From: Pseudomonadaceae bacterium
GTDB lineage: Bacteria; Pseudomonadota; Gammaproteobacteria; Pseudomonadales; Pseudomonadaceae
Direction: 5' to 3'
Length of the DNA stretch: 64,000 nt
Assembly (NCBI GenBank): GCA_019745275.1
Contig: JAIETJ010000037.1
Span: 1 to 64,000 of the forward strand
In this document: positions 9,850 to 20,348 of the stretch, piece after piece
Layout of the letters: each line of letters opens with the position of its first letter
Position numbering within the stretch: position 1 is the stretch's first letter
Translations under genes and position numbers: made by a program
Notes under the pieces: model-generated
The model's database searches: none
What the model saw: only the letters and a program-made list of their open reading frames with translations
Told to the model about the DNA's origin: nothing

Positions 9850-12069
9850 GTGCCCGCCACTATTTTGCGCCTCGCCCTGCCCTCGCCGCTACGTCGCCTG
9901 TTTGACTACCTGCCACCGGCTAACATGGCGGACGTCATCTGGCAGCCTGGCATGCGCCTGCGCGTGCCCTTTGGCCGGCGGGAAATGCTCGGCATTTTGA
10001 TTGAGGTGTGCAGCCACAGCGAGGTGCCGGCCGACAAACTCAAGCCGGCTAAAGCCCTGCTCGATCAATACAGTCCAATGCCGCCCGCGCTATTTAAACT
10101 GTGCTTGTGGACGGCGCAGTATTACCAACACAGCCTCGGCGACACCCTCAGCTGGGCCTTGCCGATTTTACTCCGTCAAGGCGAGCCGGCCGAAGTACGC
10201 CAACAGCGCTTCTGGCAATTGGTCGAAGGCGCACAACTGGACGACCCCCGCTTAAGTCGCGCACCCCGCCAGCGCGAAGCACTAAAAGTCCTCGCCCAGC
10301 ACCCGCACGGCGTAGCGCATCAATTACTCAGCCAGTTGCAGCTGAACAAAGACAGCCTCGATCTGCTGCTGGAAAAAGGCTTGGTTAGCTGCACCAGTCG
10401 CCAGCATGCCGCCGCGCCGCGCCACAGTAACTGGCTGGCGCAGCCCGAACTGCCGCTCAATCCCGAGCAGCAGGTGGCGGTGACCGCGATCGCCTCAGCC
10501 ACCGAACACTTCACCGCATTCTTATTAGCCGGGGTGACTGGCAGCGGCAAGACCGAAGTGTACTTGCAGCTAATCCGCCAAACCCTAGAAGCCGGCAAGC
10601 AGGCACTGGTACTGATTCCAGAGATCAACCTCGGGCCGCAAACCTTGGCGCGCTTTGAGCAGCGCTTTAATGCGCGGATCGCTTTGGTGCATTCGGCGGT
10701 TAACGACCGCGAACGCCTTGAAGCCTGGTTAAACGCCCGCGATGGAGAGGCCGACATCATCATCGGCACCCGCTCAGCGCTGTTCACCCCGATGAAGAAT
10801 CCGGGCCTGATTATCATCGACGAGGAACACGACGCCTCGTATAAACAACAAGAAGGTCTACGCTACCACGCCCGTGATCTGGCCTTGGTGCGCGCGCGGC
10901 AGGAGAACATTCCCATAGTGCTCGGCTCGGCCACGCCATCGCTGGAGAGCCTGCACAACGCCCACGCCGGTCGTTATGCGCTGCTGCGCCTGACCCAGCG
11001 TGCCGGCGGCGCCCAGCAACCACGCTTTTTGCGTTTAGATGTAAAGAGTCTGCCACTGGACAGCGGTATTAGCGGCCCCATGCAGCAGGCCATCAAACAG
11101 ACCTTGGCCGCCGGCCAGCAAGTACTGGTGTTTCTTAACCGCCGCGGCTTTGCCCCGACCCTGCTCTGCCATGACTGCGGCTGGATCAGCCAATGCCCAC
11201 GCTGCGACGCGCGGATGACCGTGCACCAGCGCTCCGGCGAGCTGCGCTGTCATCACTGCGGACATAGCGAACGCGCCCCGCGCAATTGCCCGGACTGCGG
11301 CAAGGTTGATCTGCGCCCCGTCGGCGCGGGCACAGAGCGCGCTCAAGAGCGCCTAGAAATTTTGTTTCCGCACACGCCGGTGTTGCGTATCGACCGCGAC
11401 AGCACCTCACGCAAGGGCGCGATGGACCAGCTATTCACCACCATCCAGCGCGGCGAGCCGTGCATTTTGGTCGGCACCCAGATGCTCGCCAAGGGCCACC
11501 ATTTCCCACGAGTGACCCTAGTGGCGATTCTGGACGCCGATGGCGGGTTGTTCTCCGCGGATTTTCGCGCCAGCGAGCGCATGGCGCAATTAATAGTGCA
11601 GGTCGCCGGCCGCGCCGGACGCGCCGAAGAGCCGGGCCGGGTAATTATTCAAACCCATTTAGCCGACCACCCCTTACTGGTGCAACTCACCGAACAAGGT
11701 TACTTCGCCTTTGCCGAGCAGGCCTTGAGCGAGCGGCGCAGTACCGGCTTACCGCCGTTCTCGCACCTAGCGCTGCTGCGCGCCGAAGCACACAAGCCCG
11801 GACAGGCCGAGGAATTTCTCGACCACGCCTGCAGCGAAGCCGAACACTTACTCAGTGAGTTAAAGCTGCACGGCATCGAGTTGCTCGGGCCAATCCCGGC
11901 CCCTATGGAGCGCCGCGCCGGCCGTTACCGAGCGCAATTACTGCTGCAAGCCAACGCCCGCACACCCTTGCATCGCCTGCTTAGCGCCCTATTACCCGCC
12001 CTTGAGCAAATGCCCAGCGGCCGAGCAGTGCGCTGGTCGCTGGATGTCGACCCGATTGACTTGTTTTAA
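9850..12069 (+). CDS. priA: Primosomal protein N' (PriA), replication restart helicase
   Basis: This 739-residue 3'-to-5' helicase reloads the replisome at stalled forks. An N-terminal DNA-binding domain ([18 protein letters not shown]) precedes Walker A ([13 protein letters not shown]), the DEEH box ([17 protein letters not shown]) and two Cys4 zinc sites ([31 protein letters not shown]). Helicase motifs V and VI are [12 protein letters not shown] and QVAGRAGR. The GTG at 9850 reproduces the family start; the frame is open further upstream but that part has no homologous look. Confidence 0.96.
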   Translation: MPATILRLALPSPLRRLFDYLPPANMADVIWQPGMRLRVPFGRREMLGILIEVCSHSEVPADKLKPAKALLDQYSPMPPALFKLCLWTAQYYQHSLGDTLSWALPILLRQGEPAEVRQQRFWQLVEGAQLDDPRLSRAPRQREALKVLAQHPHGVAHQLLSQLQLNKDSLDLLLEKGLVSCTSRQHAAAPRHSNWLAQPELPLNPEQQVAVTAIASATEHFTAFLLAGVTGSGKTEVYLQLIRQTLEAGKQALVLIPEINLGPQTLARFEQRFNARIALVHSAVNDRERLEAWLNARDGEADIIIGTRSALFTPMKNPGLIIIDEEHDASYKQQEGLRYHARDLALVRARQENIPIVLGSATPSLESLHNAHAGRYALLRLTQRAGGAQQPRFLRLDVKSLPLDSGISGPMQQAIKQTLAAGQQVLVFLNRRGFAPTLLCHDCGWISQCPRCDARMTVHQRSGELRCHHCGHSERAPRNCPDCGKVDLRPVGAGTERAQERLEILFPHTPVLRIDRDSTSRKGAMDQLFTTIQRGEPCILVGTQMLAKGHHFPRVTLVAILDADGGLFSADFRASERMAQLIVQVAGRAGRAEEPGRVIIQTHLADHPLLVQLTEQGYFAFAEQALSERRSTGLPPFSHLALLRAEAHKPGQAEEFLDHACSEAEHLLSELKLHGIELLGPIPAPMERRAGRYRAQLLLQANARTPLHRLLSALLPALEQMPSGRAVRWSLDVDPIDLF

Positions 12070-12097
12070 CCCGCTGACGTGAGGCCCGCCGCGCTAA

Positions 12098-12122
12098 AAC
12101 CGCCAATCCTGCCGTGGCGGTT
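12098..12122. terminator. Hairpin after priA, possible weak terminator
   Basis: AACCGCCA pairs perfectly with TGGCGGTT around a 9-base loop, 29 bases after the priA stop. There is no proper T-run, so termination is uncertain. Confidence 0.35.
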
Positions 12123-12230
12123 GGCAACAGCCGGCCAGCCACGGATAATGCCGGGTTTTAATCCCGCGCCCAGGCGCCGCCGCGTGGCAGCACGTTTAAC
12201 AACGCCCTGCACCGGCCAGAAGAGCAGACC

Positions 12231-13973
12231 ATGAAAGACACCATTCGCCAGCTAATCCAACAAGCCCTAGTACGCCTGACCAGCGCCGGCGTGCTGCCAC
12301 AAGGCCTGAGCCCGGCGATTCAGGTGGAAAACACCAAGGACAAAACCCACGGCGACTTCGCCAGCAACATCGCCATGATGCTGGCCAAGCCGGCCGGGCT
12401 AAAACCACGCGAGCTGGCCGAGCAACTGATCGCCGCACTGCCGGCCGACTCGCAAATCAGCAAAGTGGAAATCGCCGGCCCGGGTTTCTTGAACTTCTAT
12501 CAAGACCAACAAGGTTTGGCCCAACGCCTCGACGCGGCCTTGGCCGACGCGCAGTTAAATGTGCGCAAAGCCGGCCCGGCCCAGCGCGTGGTGGTCGATC
12601 TATCCTCGCCCAATTTGGCCAAAGAGATGCACGTCGGTCACTTGCGCTCGACCATCATTGGCGATGCGGTGGCGCGGGTTTTGGAGTTTCTCGGCGACAC
12701 GGTAATTCGCCAGAACCACGTCGGCGACTGGGGCACCCAATTCGGCATGCTCTTGGCGTACATGGAAGAGAACCCGAGCGCTGCCGACAGCGAGCTGAGC
12801 GATCTGGAGCAGTTCTACCGCGCCTCGAAAAAACGCTTCGATGACAGCCCCGAGTTCGCCGACCGCGCCCGCGAACTGGTGGTCGCCCTGCAAGCCAATG
12901 ACGCCGATTGCCTGCATCTGTGGAATCGCTTCAACAGTATTTCCCTGTCGCACTGCCAGCAAGCCTACGACCGCCTTGGGGTCAAGCTCAGCCCGGCTGA
13001 CGTTAAAGGCGAAAGCGCCTATAACGACCAGCTGGCCGACATAGTCCACGCCCTCAACAGCAGCGGCCTGCTCAGCGAAAGCAACGGCGCCCAGTGCGTG
13101 TTTATGGACGAGTTCAAAAACGCCGAAGGCAACCCGCTGCCGGTGATCGTGCAAAAAGCCGGCGGCGGCTACCTGTATGCCACCACCGACTTGGCCGCCA
13201 TGCGCTATCGCAGCCAAACGCTGCATGCCGATCGCGCCCTGTACTTTGTTGACCAGCGCCAAGCCCTGCACTTTCAAATGGTCTTCGAGGTGGCCCGCCG
13301 CGCCGCTTTCGTACCCGCCACCATGCAGCTAGAACACATGGGCTTTGGCACCATGAACGGCGCCGACGGCCGGCCATTTAAAACCCGCGACGGCGGCACG
13401 GTAAAACTCATCGACTTGCTGGATGAGGCCGAAGAGCGCGCTTACAGTTTGGTGCAAGCCAAGAACCCGGAATTTAGCGACAGCGAACTGCGCCAAATCG
13501 GTCACGCGGTGGGTATTGGTGCGGTCAAATACGCCGACCTGTCCAAACACCGTTCCAGCGACTACAGCTTTAACTTCGAACAAATGCTCAGCTTCGAAGG
13601 TAACACCGCGCCCTACCTGCTGTACGCCTACACCCGAGTGGCCAGCGTGTTCCGCAAACTTGAGCGGTCGATGGACGGCGCACTTGACGGGCAGATTCAG
13701 CTCGAAGCAGCGCAAGAAATTGAGCTGGCCAGCAAGCTCGCGCAATTCACCGAGGTGCTGAATAACGTCGCCGACAAAGGCACCCCGCATATTCTCTGCA
13801 CTTATCTGTATGAGCTGGCCGGGTTGTTCTCCAGCTTCTACGAGCACTGCCCAATCATCACCGCCGCCGACACCAGCAGCCAGCAAAGCCGCCTGCGCTT
13901 GGCCGCACTGTGCGGACGGACACTGCAACAAGGGCTAGAGCTGCTCGGCCTGCAAACTTTGGAGCGCATGTAA
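12231..13973 (+). CDS. argS: Arginyl-tRNA synthetase
   Basis: This 580-residue class I synthetase charges tRNA-Arg. The N-terminal Add1 domain (residues 1-100) is followed by the HIGH-type motif in [17 protein letters not shown]. The active-site region contains [14 protein letters not shown] and [19 protein letters not shown]-equivalent loop lies in [17 protein letters not shown]. The C-terminal anticodon-binding helical bundle includes [17 protein letters not shown]. It is followed directly by the SPOR gene, one base after its stop. Confidence 0.97.
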   Translation: MKDTIRQLIQQALVRLTSAGVLPQGLSPAIQVENTKDKTHGDFASNIAMMLAKPAGLKPRELAEQLIAALPADSQISKVEIAGPGFLNFYQDQQGLAQRLDAALADAQLNVRKAGPAQRVVVDLSSPNLAKEMHVGHLRSTIIGDAVARVLEFLGDTVIRQNHVGDWGTQFGMLLAYMEENPSAADSELSDLEQFYRASKKRFDDSPEFADRARELVVALQANDADCLHLWNRFNSISLSHCQQAYDRLGVKLSPADVKGESAYNDQLADIVHALNSSGLLSESNGAQCVFMDEFKNAEGNPLPVIVQKAGGGYLYATTDLAAMRYRSQTLHADRALYFVDQRQALHFQMVFEVARRAAFVPATMQLEHMGFGTMNGADGRPFKTRDGGTVKLIDLLDEAEERAYSLVQAKNPEFSDSELRQIGHAVGIGAVKYADLSKHRSSDYSFNFEQMLSFEGNTAPYLLYAYTRVASVFRKLERSMDGALDGQIQLEAAQEIELASKLAQFTEVLNNVADKGTPHILCTYLYELAGLFSSFYEHCPIITAADTSSQQSRLRLAALCGRTLQQGLELLGLQTLERM

Positions 13974-13974
13974 C

Positions 13975-14712
13975 TTGGCCGCCAAGAAAGCCCCCGCTAA
14001 ACGCGGCGCCAGCCGCTATCAAGCGCCTGCAAAACCACCTATACCGGGCTGGATATGGCTGGTCTGCGGCCTACTGATCGGCGCTTTCGTGGTGTTTTTG
14101 AGCAGACTGGAACCCGGCCGCGACGACATTAAACGAGTTAAACAAGAGGTCACTCGCCCGGCGAATAACCCAGCGGCTAAACCGGCAAATATTAGCCAAA
14201 CGCCTGCCGCCACTACTCCTGCGGCAGCCGCCAAGCCGAAATATGATTTCTACACCTTGCTGCCGGAATCCGAGGTCATAGTGCCGCCGGAAAACCCAGC
14301 GGAGAAACCCGCCGCGGCACTGACGCCCGAAGAACTGGCCAAAGCCGATGCTGAGCGCGCACTGGCCGCCCTTGGCGGTAAAACCCCAGCGCCACTGCCC
14401 ACCGCGGCAACAGCCGGCGCACCCAGCACTGCGCCCACGCCGCCACCCAGCACTGCCAAAGCGCCGGTGAGCACTCAGTTCTTCTTGCAAGCCGGCTCGT
14501 TTCGCAAGCAAGCCGACGCCGACAAGGTGCGCGCGCAGATCATCATGCTCGGGCAGGCGGTGCAGGTTGAGTCCGGCAGCGTGCGCGATGAAACCTGGTA
14601 TCGCGTGCTAGTTGGGCCCTTTGCCAGTCGCGAGCAATTGGCTCAAGCGCAAAAATCCCTGGCCGCCGGCGGCTTTAGCAACTTGCTGTTACAGCAACGT
14701 CAAGGCCGCTAA
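13975..14712 (+). CDS. SPOR-domain protein, membrane anchored
   Basis: This 245-residue protein probably starts at TTG, one base after the argS stop. It has a basic N-terminus (MAAKKAPAKRGASRYQ), one transmembrane helix (about residues 25-43) and a long Ala/Pro-rich periplasmic linker (about 50-160). The C-terminal SPOR domain contains FFLQAGSFRKQADADKVRAQ and VGPFASREQL. SPOR domains bind denuded glycan strands at the division septum. It resembles FtsN in layout, but there is no sequence basis for calling it FtsN. Confidence 0.88.
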   Translation: MAAKKAPAKRGASRYQAPAKPPIPGWIWLVCGLLIGAFVVFLSRLEPGRDDIKRVKQEVTRPANNPAAKPANISQTPAATTPAAAAKPKYDFYTLLPESEVIVPPENPAEKPAAALTPEELAKADAERALAALGGKTPAPLPTAATAGAPSTAPTPPPSTAKAPVSTQFFLQAGSFRKQADADKVRAQIIMLGQAVQVESGSVRDETWYRVLVGPFASREQLAQAQKSLAAGGFSNLLLQQRQGR

Positions 14713-14787
14713 CCGCCTATCCGCCGCGCTCGGCACGGCGCGCCACGGGTAACTCGGCGCGCGGCGCAGGCCGACGCGCCTGAAACG

Positions 14788-14816
14788 CTTGAAGCCGAGC
14801 ATCGCCGTCCCCATAT
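14788..14816 (+). promoter_or_regulatory. Sigma-32 (heat-shock) type promoter of hslVU
   Basis: CTTGAA (14788-14793), 15 bases, then CCCCATAT (14809-14816) is a near-exact copy of the RpoH consensus (CTTGAA, 13-15 bases, CCCCATNT). It sits 46 bases before the hslV start. Confidence 0.85.
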
Positions 14817-14862
14817 CTACAGCATTAGGGCATTCCGCCCCCGCTGCATGGAGACGCTTACC

Positions 14863-15402
14863 TTGACTACCATCGTTTCAGTGCGCCGCAACGGCAAAGT
14901 CGTGATGGGCGGCGACGGCCAGGTTTCACTTGGCAATACCGTCATGAAAGGCAACGCCAAGAAGGTCCGCCGCCTTTACCACGGCCAAGTGCTGGCCGGT
15001 TTCGCCGGTGCCACCGCCGATGCCTTCACCCTATTTGAGCGCTTCGAAGGCCAGCTCGAGAAGCATCAAGGCCACCTTGTGCGCGCCGCCGTTGAACTGG
15101 CCAAAGAATGGCGTACCGACCGCTCCCTCAGCCGCCTGGAAGCCATGCTGGCCGTCGCCAACAAAGACGCCTCGTTAATCATCACCGGCAACGGCGACGT
15201 AGTTGAACCGGAAGACGGCCTGATCGCCATGGGTTCTGGCGGCGCCTTTGCTCAAGCGGCAGCCCGTGCCCTACTGAAACACACCGACTTGCCGGCCCGC
15301 GACATCGTGACCAGCGCACTCGGCATTGCTGCCGATATTTGCGTGTTCACTAACCATAATCAGACCATAGAAGAGCAGGACTGCGCCGAACAGATTATTT
15401 AA
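14863..15402 (+). CDS. hslV: HslV, proteolytic subunit of the HslVU protease
   Basis: This 179-residue threonine peptidase is related to 20S proteasome beta subunits. The mature enzyme must expose Thr1 after Met removal, so the TTG at 14863 (giving [13 protein letters not shown]) is the functional start. GGAG lies 9 bases before it. The in-frame ATG at 14848 would add five residues before the catalytic Thr. [19 protein letters not shown] carries the conserved Gly-Asp-Gly region. It forms dodecamers capped by HslU. Confidence 0.95.
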   Translation: MTTIVSVRRNGKVVMGGDGQVSLGNTVMKGNAKKVRRLYHGQVLAGFAGATADAFTLFERFEGQLEKHQGHLVRAAVELAKEWRTDRSLSRLEAMLAVANKDASLIITGNGDVVEPEDGLIAMGSGGAFAQAAARALLKHTDLPARDIVTSALGIAADICVFTNHNQTIEEQDCAEQII

Positions 15403-15454
15403 AGCTCGCCACGCTTTAAACAAGCTGATTTGCAGCCCTACCCGGAGCATTTTA

Positions 15455-16792
15455 ATGTCCATGACGCCCCGCGAGATCGTTCACGAACTCAATCGCCATA
15501 TCATCGGCCAAGATGACGCCAAGCGCGCCGTGGCCATTGCCCTGCGTAACCGCTGGCGGCGCATGCAACTGCCGGCCGAATTGCGCGCTGAGGTCACGCC
15601 AAAGAACATCCTGATGATCGGCCCCACCGGCGTCGGCAAAACTGAAATCGCCCGACGTTTAGCCAAACTGGCCAATGCACCCTTTATCAAGGTTGAAGCC
15701 ACCAAGTTCACCGAGGTGGGCTATGTCGGGCGCGACGTGGAGTCGATCATTCGCGACCTCGCCGATGCCGCCATCAAGCTGTTCCGCGAGCAAGAAATCA
15801 TCAAAGTGCGCTTTCGCGCCGAAGATGCCGCCGAAGAGCGGATTCTCGATGCCCTGCTGCCGCCCGCCCGCAGCGGTTTTGGCGAAGAGCCCGCGCGCAG
15901 CGAAGACTCCAGCACCCGCCAGTTGTTTCGCAAACGCCTGCGTGAAGGCCAGCTAGACGACAAAGACATCGAAATCGAGGTGGCCGAATCGCCAGCCGGG
16001 GTGGAGATCATGTCGCCCCCGGGCATGGAGGAAATGACCAACCAGCTGCAAAGCCTGTTTGCCAACATGGGCAAAGGCAAGAGAAAGAGCCGCAAACTCA
16101 AAGTCAAAGACGCCCTGAAACTGGTGCGTGACGAAGAAGCCGCGCAACTGGTCAATGAGGAAGAACTCAAAGCGGCAGCGCTGGAAGCGGTAGAACAACA
16201 CGGCATCGTATTTATCGACGAGATCGACAAAGTCGCCAAGCGCGGCAACAGCGGCGGCGTTGATGTGTCCCGCGAAGGCGTGCAGCGCGACTTGCTGCCG
16301 CTGATCGAAGGCTGCACAGTGAATACCAAGCTGGGCATGGTGAAAACCGACCACATTCTGTTTATCGCCTCGGGCGCCTTCCATCTAAGCAAACCGAGCG
16401 ACTTAGTGCCTGAATTACAAGGCCGCTTGCCGATTCGCGTCGAGCTAAAAGCCCTAACCCCGCATGACTTCGCGCGCATTCTCAGCGAGCCACACGCCTC
16501 GCTGACCGAGCAATACCGCGAGCTGCTGAAAACCGAAAACCTGCACATCGAGTTTGCTGAAGATGGCATTCAGCGCATCGCTGAAATCGCCTGGCAGGTC
16601 AATGAGAAGACCGAAAACATCGGCGCTCGACGCTTGCACACCCTGCTCGAACGCCTGCTCGAAGAGTTGTCGTTCGGTGCCGGAGAGCTGGCCAATGAAC
16701 ACAGCAGCCCGATCCGTATCGACGCTGCTTACGTTAATAGCCATCTCGGCGAACTGGCCGAGGATGAGGATCTATCGCGCTACATTCTCTAA
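15455..16792 (+). CDS. hslU: HslU, AAA+ unfoldase of the HslVU protease
   Basis: This 445-residue ClpY-type ATPase unfolds substrates and feeds HslV. Walker A is [15 protein letters not shown], the pore loop region follows in [11 protein letters not shown], and the inserted I domain spans about residues 110-240. Walker B is [11 protein letters not shown]. Sensor and arginine-finger regions lie in [11 protein letters not shown] and [10 protein letters not shown]. The C-terminal tail ends SRYIL, which docks on HslV. It shares the heat-shock promoter with hslV. Confidence 0.97.
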   Translation: MSMTPREIVHELNRHIIGQDDAKRAVAIALRNRWRRMQLPAELRAEVTPKNILMIGPTGVGKTEIARRLAKLANAPFIKVEATKFTEVGYVGRDVESIIRDLADAAIKLFREQEIIKVRFRAEDAAEERILDALLPPARSGFGEEPARSEDSSTRQLFRKRLREGQLDDKDIEIEVAESPAGVEIMSPPGMEEMTNQLQSLFANMGKGKRKSRKLKVKDALKLVRDEEAAQLVNEEELKAAALEAVEQHGIVFIDEIDKVAKRGNSGGVDVSREGVQRDLLPLIEGCTVNTKLGMVKTDHILFIASGAFHLSKPSDLVPELQGRLPIRVELKALTPHDFARILSEPHASLTEQYRELLKTENLHIEFAEDGIQRIAEIAWQVNEKTENIGARRLHTLLERLLEELSFGAGELANEHSSPIRIDAAYVNSHLGELAEDEDLSRYIL

Positions 16793-16817
16793 ACCATCAC
16801 CCTTAGCGACAACCGCA

Positions 16818-16841
16818 GCCGCAGACGTCAATGTCTGCGGC
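16818..16841 (+). terminator. Hairpin after hslU
   Basis: A 9-bp perfect stem (GCCGCAGAC / GTCTGCGGC) has a 6-base loop and lies 25 bases after the hslU stop. Only a broken T-tract follows, so read-through into the DUF971 gene is possible. Confidence 0.45.
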
Positions 16842-16866
16842 TTGCTACTTTCAGCAGGAAGATAAA

Positions 16867-17241
16867 ATGCGCATCCCTACCGCCATCGAACTGCACAAAG
16901 CTTCGAAAACCCTGAGCCTTAAATACGCCAACGGCGACAGCTATCAGCTACCAGCCGAATTCTTGCGCGTGCACTCGCCCTCGGCTGAGGTGCAAGGGCA
17001 CGGCAAGCCGATTCTGCAAACCGGCAAACTCGGGGTCGGCTTAACGCGCATCGAACCCGCCGGTCAGTACGCACTAAAACTGTGCTTCGACGACGGCCAC
17101 GACAGCGGTTTGTTCACTTGGGACTACCTCGACGGCCTCGGCCAACGGCAAACTGAACTCTGGCAAGAGTATCTAGCCGCCTTGCACGCCGCAGGAAAAA
17201 CTCGCGACCCCAACGAGTCGGTGGTCAAACTGCTGCTCTAA
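16867..17241 (+). CDS. DUF971 family protein
   Basis: This 124-residue protein begins MRIPTAIELHKASKTLSLKY and contains the family features LPAEFLRVHSPSAEVQGHG and LCFDDGHDSGLFTWDYL. DUF971 domains also occur in gamma-butyrobetaine hydroxylase N-termini and near iron-sulfur assembly proteins; the function here is not known. It is the standard neighbour downstream of hslU in pseudomonads. The frame is open upstream, but AGGAAG sits just before this ATG. Confidence 0.88.
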   Translation: MRIPTAIELHKASKTLSLKYANGDSYQLPAEFLRVHSPSAEVQGHGKPILQTGKLGVGLTRIEPAGQYALKLCFDDGHDSGLFTWDYLDGLGQRQTELWQEYLAALHAAGKTRDPNESVVKLLL

Positions 17242-17347
17242 CCAGCGGTTAGGGCGCACTTTCTAATCGCGCAAGGCATAATCTGTCATACGTCGGCTAT
17301 ACCATGCCGAACTTGCACAATTTTACCAACTCAGGTAACCAAGGAGC

Positions 17348-17363
17348 TGGCAGGTTTCATGCA
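17348..17363 (+). promoter_or_regulatory. Sigma-54 (RpoN) type promoter upstream of phaC1
   Basis: TGGCAGG-N4-ATGCA has GG and GC separated by exactly ten bases, differing from the -24/-12 consensus at two positions. The expected start is near 17375, about 130 bases before phaC1. RpoN involvement in PHA synthesis has been reported in Pseudomonas. I see no NtrC-like site upstream, so the activator is unknown. Confidence 0.55.
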
Positions 17364-17381
17364 TTCAGGCACACTGAATGC
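17361..17381. promoter_or_regulatory. Perfect dyad over the predicted phaC1 transcription start
   Basis: GCATTCAG and CTGAATGC form an 8-bp perfect inverted repeat with a 5-base spacer. It overlaps the -12 box of the sigma-54-like element and covers the expected +1. It could be an operator, for example for the TetR-like PhaD encoded downstream, or an RNA hairpin. Confidence 0.45.
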
Positions 17382-17506
17382 GGTGCAACCCATGGAGTTC
17401 GCTCCGCCGCCCGGTAACCCGACCAGTATTTGGCTTTTCGCCCTGTGTGCGCGCCGCGCCACACAGCAACCCGACAAGTACTGCCCAGGACAATGGAGTG
17501 TTGTAG

Positions 17507-19195
17507 ATGACTAATAAAGATAACAAAGCCGACGAATCACTAAAAATCCAAGCCATGGACAACACGCTGGGCCTTAACCCAGTGATCGGCATACGCGGCA
17601 AAGACATTCTCACCGCCGCTCGCACAGTGATGCTGCAGGCCATCAAACAGCCCATCCACAGTGCCAAACACCTGACCCAACTGAGCTTTGCGTTAAAGAA
17701 CGTACTGCTCGGACAATCGGAAATGGAGCCAGAAGCCGGTGATCGCCGTTTTGTCGATCCGACCTGGAGTCAAAACCCGCTTTATAAGCGCTATATGCAA
17801 ACGTATCTGGCGTGGAGCAAAGAGCTGCACAATTGGATCGACGACAGCAAACTGGGCGAACAAGACATTAATCGCGGCCACTTCGTGATCAAGCTGGTCA
17901 CCGATGCCATGTCGCCCACCAACAGCATGGCCAACCCGGCAGCCGTTAAGCGCTTTTTCGAAACCGGCGGACAAAGCCTGCTCGACGGTCTCGGCCACCT
18001 GGCCAAAGACATCGTTAACAATGGCGGCATGCCCAGCCAAGTTAATATGTCGGTGTTTGAAGTGGGTAAAACCCTGGCTAACACTGAAGGCTCAGTGGTG
18101 TTTCGCAACGAAGTGCTGGAGCTGATCCAGTACAAACCTGCTACCGAACAAGTCCACGAGCGCCCACTGCTAGTGGTGCCGCCGCAAATCAATAAGTTTT
18201 ATGTATTCGACCTCTCGCCAGAGAAAAGCGTGGCGCGTTTTTGCCTGCGCAATCAGCTGCAAACCTTTGTGGTCAGCTGGCGTAACCCGACTAAAGCGCA
18301 GCGCGAGTGGGGCCTCTCGACTTATATCGAAGCGCTAAAAGAAGCTATCGATGTGGTCTGTGCCATCACCGGCAGCGAAGACCTGAACATGCTTGGCGCC
18401 TGCTCGGGCGGCATGACCACCGCCTCCCTACTCGGTCACTACGCCGCACTTGGCCAACCCAAGGTACACGCCCTGACCCTGCTGGTAAGCGTGCTGGATA
18501 ACCGCTTAGAGTCGGACATTTCCTTGTTCGCCGACGAGAAGAGCCTCGAAGGCGCCAAGCGCCGTTCCTACCAGGCCGGGGTACTCGAAGGTAAAGATCT
18601 GGCCAAGGTGTTCGCTTGGATGCGTCCGAACGACCTGATTTGGAACTACTGGGTGAACAACTACCTGCTCGGCAATGAGCCGCCGGTGTTTGACATCCTG
18701 CACTGGAATAACGACACCACGCGCCTACCTGCGGCCTTGCATGGCGAATTCATCGACATGTTCAAGAACAACCCGCTGACCCGCGCCGGCGCCTTGGAGG
18801 TTTGCGGCACCCCAGTTGACCTTAAACAAGTCACCTGCGACCTGTTCTGCGTAGCCGGGACCACCGACCACATTACCCCATGGGAGTCGTGCTACAAATC
18901 GGCCAACCTGTTTGGCGGTAAGTGTGAGTTCGTGCTTTCGAGCAGCGGTCACATTCAAAGTATTTTGAATCCGCCGGGTAATCCAAAGTCGCGCTATATG
19001 ACCAACTCGCATATGCCCGCCGACCCCAAAGCATGGCAAGCCAGCGGCACCAAGCACGCCGACTCCTGGTGGCTGCATTGGCAAACTTGGCAAGCCGAAC
19101 GCGCTGGAAAGCTGAAAAAGAAACCGAGCAGCCTTGGCAACAAGGCATTCCCGCCACGCGAAGCAGCGCCCGGCACTTACGTACACGAGCGCTAG
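17507..19195 (+). CDS. phaC1: Class II PHA synthase PhaC1
   Basis: This 562-residue enzyme polymerises medium-chain (R)-3-hydroxyacyl-CoA on the granule surface. The lipase-like box GACSGG carries catalytic Cys299. The Asp and His of the triad lie in VAGTTDHITPW and SSSGHIQSILNPP. The N-terminal PHA-synthase domain includes FVDPTWSQNPLYKRYMQTYL. Length and motifs are those of class II synthases, which need no PhaE or PhaR subunit. GGAG lies 8 bases before the ATG. It is the first gene of phaC1-phaZ-phaC2-phaD. Confidence 0.96.
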   Translation: MTNKDNKADESLKIQAMDNTLGLNPVIGIRGKDILTAARTVMLQAIKQPIHSAKHLTQLSFALKNVLLGQSEMEPEAGDRRFVDPTWSQNPLYKRYMQTYLAWSKELHNWIDDSKLGEQDINRGHFVIKLVTDAMSPTNSMANPAAVKRFFETGGQSLLDGLGHLAKDIVNNGGMPSQVNMSVFEVGKTLANTEGSVVFRNEVLELIQYKPATEQVHERPLLVVPPQINKFYVFDLSPEKSVARFCLRNQLQTFVVSWRNPTKAQREWGLSTYIEALKEAIDVVCAITGSEDLNMLGACSGGMTTASLLGHYAALGQPKVHALTLLVSVLDNRLESDISLFADEKSLEGAKRRSYQAGVLEGKDLAKVFAWMRPNDLIWNYWVNNYLLGNEPPVFDILHWNNDTTRLPAALHGEFIDMFKNNPLTRAGALEVCGTPVDLKQVTCDLFCVAGTTDHITPWESCYKSANLFGGKCEFVLSSSGHIQSILNPPGNPKSRYMTNSHMPADPKAWQASGTKHADSWWLHWQTWQAERAGKLKKKPSSLGNKAFPPREAAPGTYVHER

Positions 19196-19337
19196 GCAAT
19201 ACGCAGCAAGGTTCTGGCCTGCTCGGCCAGAACCCCTGAAACGCGGCGGCAGTCAACGCGGAGCTAGGCGACGCTCTGCGTCAATCTGAAGGCAGCCTAT
19301 TGCGCCTCTCAGCAGTACAACTTTTAGGGCCACCGAT

Positions 19338-20195
19338 ATGTCGCAACCTTTTATATTTCGCACCATCGACCTGGACGGCAATACCATTCGTACTGCCGTA
19401 CGACCGGGCAAAGCACACCTAACACCGCTGCTGGTGTTTAACGGTATTGGCGCCAACCTGGAGCTAATTTTTCCGTTCGTTAACGCCCTTGACCCTGACC
19501 TTGAGGTCATCGCCTTCGACGTACCCGGCGTAGGCGGCTCGTCTACACCCAACACACCTTATCGCTTCCCCGGCTTAGCCAAACTGGCAGCGCGCATGCT
19601 CGACTATCTCGACTACGGCCAGGTGTCTGCGATCGGCGTATCGTGGGGCGGCGCTCTAGCGCAGCAGTTTGCTCACGACTATCCAGAGCGCTGCAAAAAA
19701 CTGATTCTTTGCGCCACCGCCGCCGGCGCAGTAATGGTGCCCGGCAAGCCCAAAGTATTGATGCTAATGGCCAGCCCACGGCGCTATATCCAGCCATCCT
19801 ACGGCGCGCACATTGCCCCAGAAATTTACGGCGGCTCGTTCCGTCGCGATAAAACCCTAGCCTTGTCGTTTGCCAGCAAGGTGCGCTCTTCGGGCAAGCT
19901 CGGTTACTACTGGCAGCTGTTTGCCGGCATGGGCTGGACCAGCATTCACTGGCTACACAAAATTAAACAACCGACGCTGGTCTTGGCCGGCGACGACGAT
20001 CCTTTGATCCCGCTGATCAACATGCGCATGCTCGCTTGGCGCATTCCTAACTCGCAGTTGCATGTACTCGATGACGGGCATTTGTTTCTGATTACCCGCG
20101 CCGAAACAGTCGCGCCAATCATCATGAAGTTCCTTCAAGAAGAGCGCCAACGCGCGATCATGCATCCGCAACAGGGCATCAGCCACGGTCATTGA
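19338..20195 (+). CDS. phaZ: PhaZ, intracellular medium-chain PHA depolymerase
   Basis: This 285-residue alpha/beta-hydrolase releases 3-hydroxy-fatty acids from stored PHA. The nucleophile elbow is GVSWGGALAQ, with an oxyanion-region VFNGIGANLEL upstream. The acid and base of the triad lie in LAGDDDPLIPL and LDDGHLFLITR. It has no signal peptide, as expected for a granule-associated enzyme. Its place between two synthase genes is the classic pseudomonad arrangement and points to simultaneous synthesis and turnover. Confidence 0.95.
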   Translation: MSQPFIFRTIDLDGNTIRTAVRPGKAHLTPLLVFNGIGANLELIFPFVNALDPDLEVIAFDVPGVGGSSTPNTPYRFPGLAKLAARMLDYLDYGQVSAIGVSWGGALAQQFAHDYPERCKKLILCATAAGAVMVPGKPKVLMLMASPRRYIQPSYGAHIAPEIYGGSFRRDKTLALSFASKVRSSGKLGYYWQLFAGMGWTSIHWLHKIKQPTLVLAGDDDPLIPLINMRMLAWRIPNSQLHVLDDGHLFLITRAETVAPIIMKFLQEERQRAIMHPQQGISHGH

Positions 20196-20348
20196 TAGAA
20201 CCATCACAGCCGAGCCCGCAATAACTTGACCTGCCTACAGCATGGGTGTAACAAAGTCCTTCGCGCGCAACTGCCCGCCCAGTAGTTGCCGCGCAAAGAC
20301 CGGCCATGCGGCTCGGCTCTTGACGGTATGACGATGGAGTGTTGCCCC

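Noticed and set aside
12600..13931. Minus-strand open frames opposite argS
   Set aside because: ArgS has all class I synthetase motifs through this region; the antisense frames have none.
14848..14862. ATG start for hslV five codons upstream
   Set aside because: It would put five residues before the catalytic threonine; the TTG has the proper ribosome-binding spacing.
17493..17510. Five-codon leader peptide (M-E-C-C-R) overlapping the phaC1 start
   Set aside because: Its own ribosome-binding site would be only two bases from the ATG, and the GGAG inside it is the proper site for phaC1. Probably coincidental.
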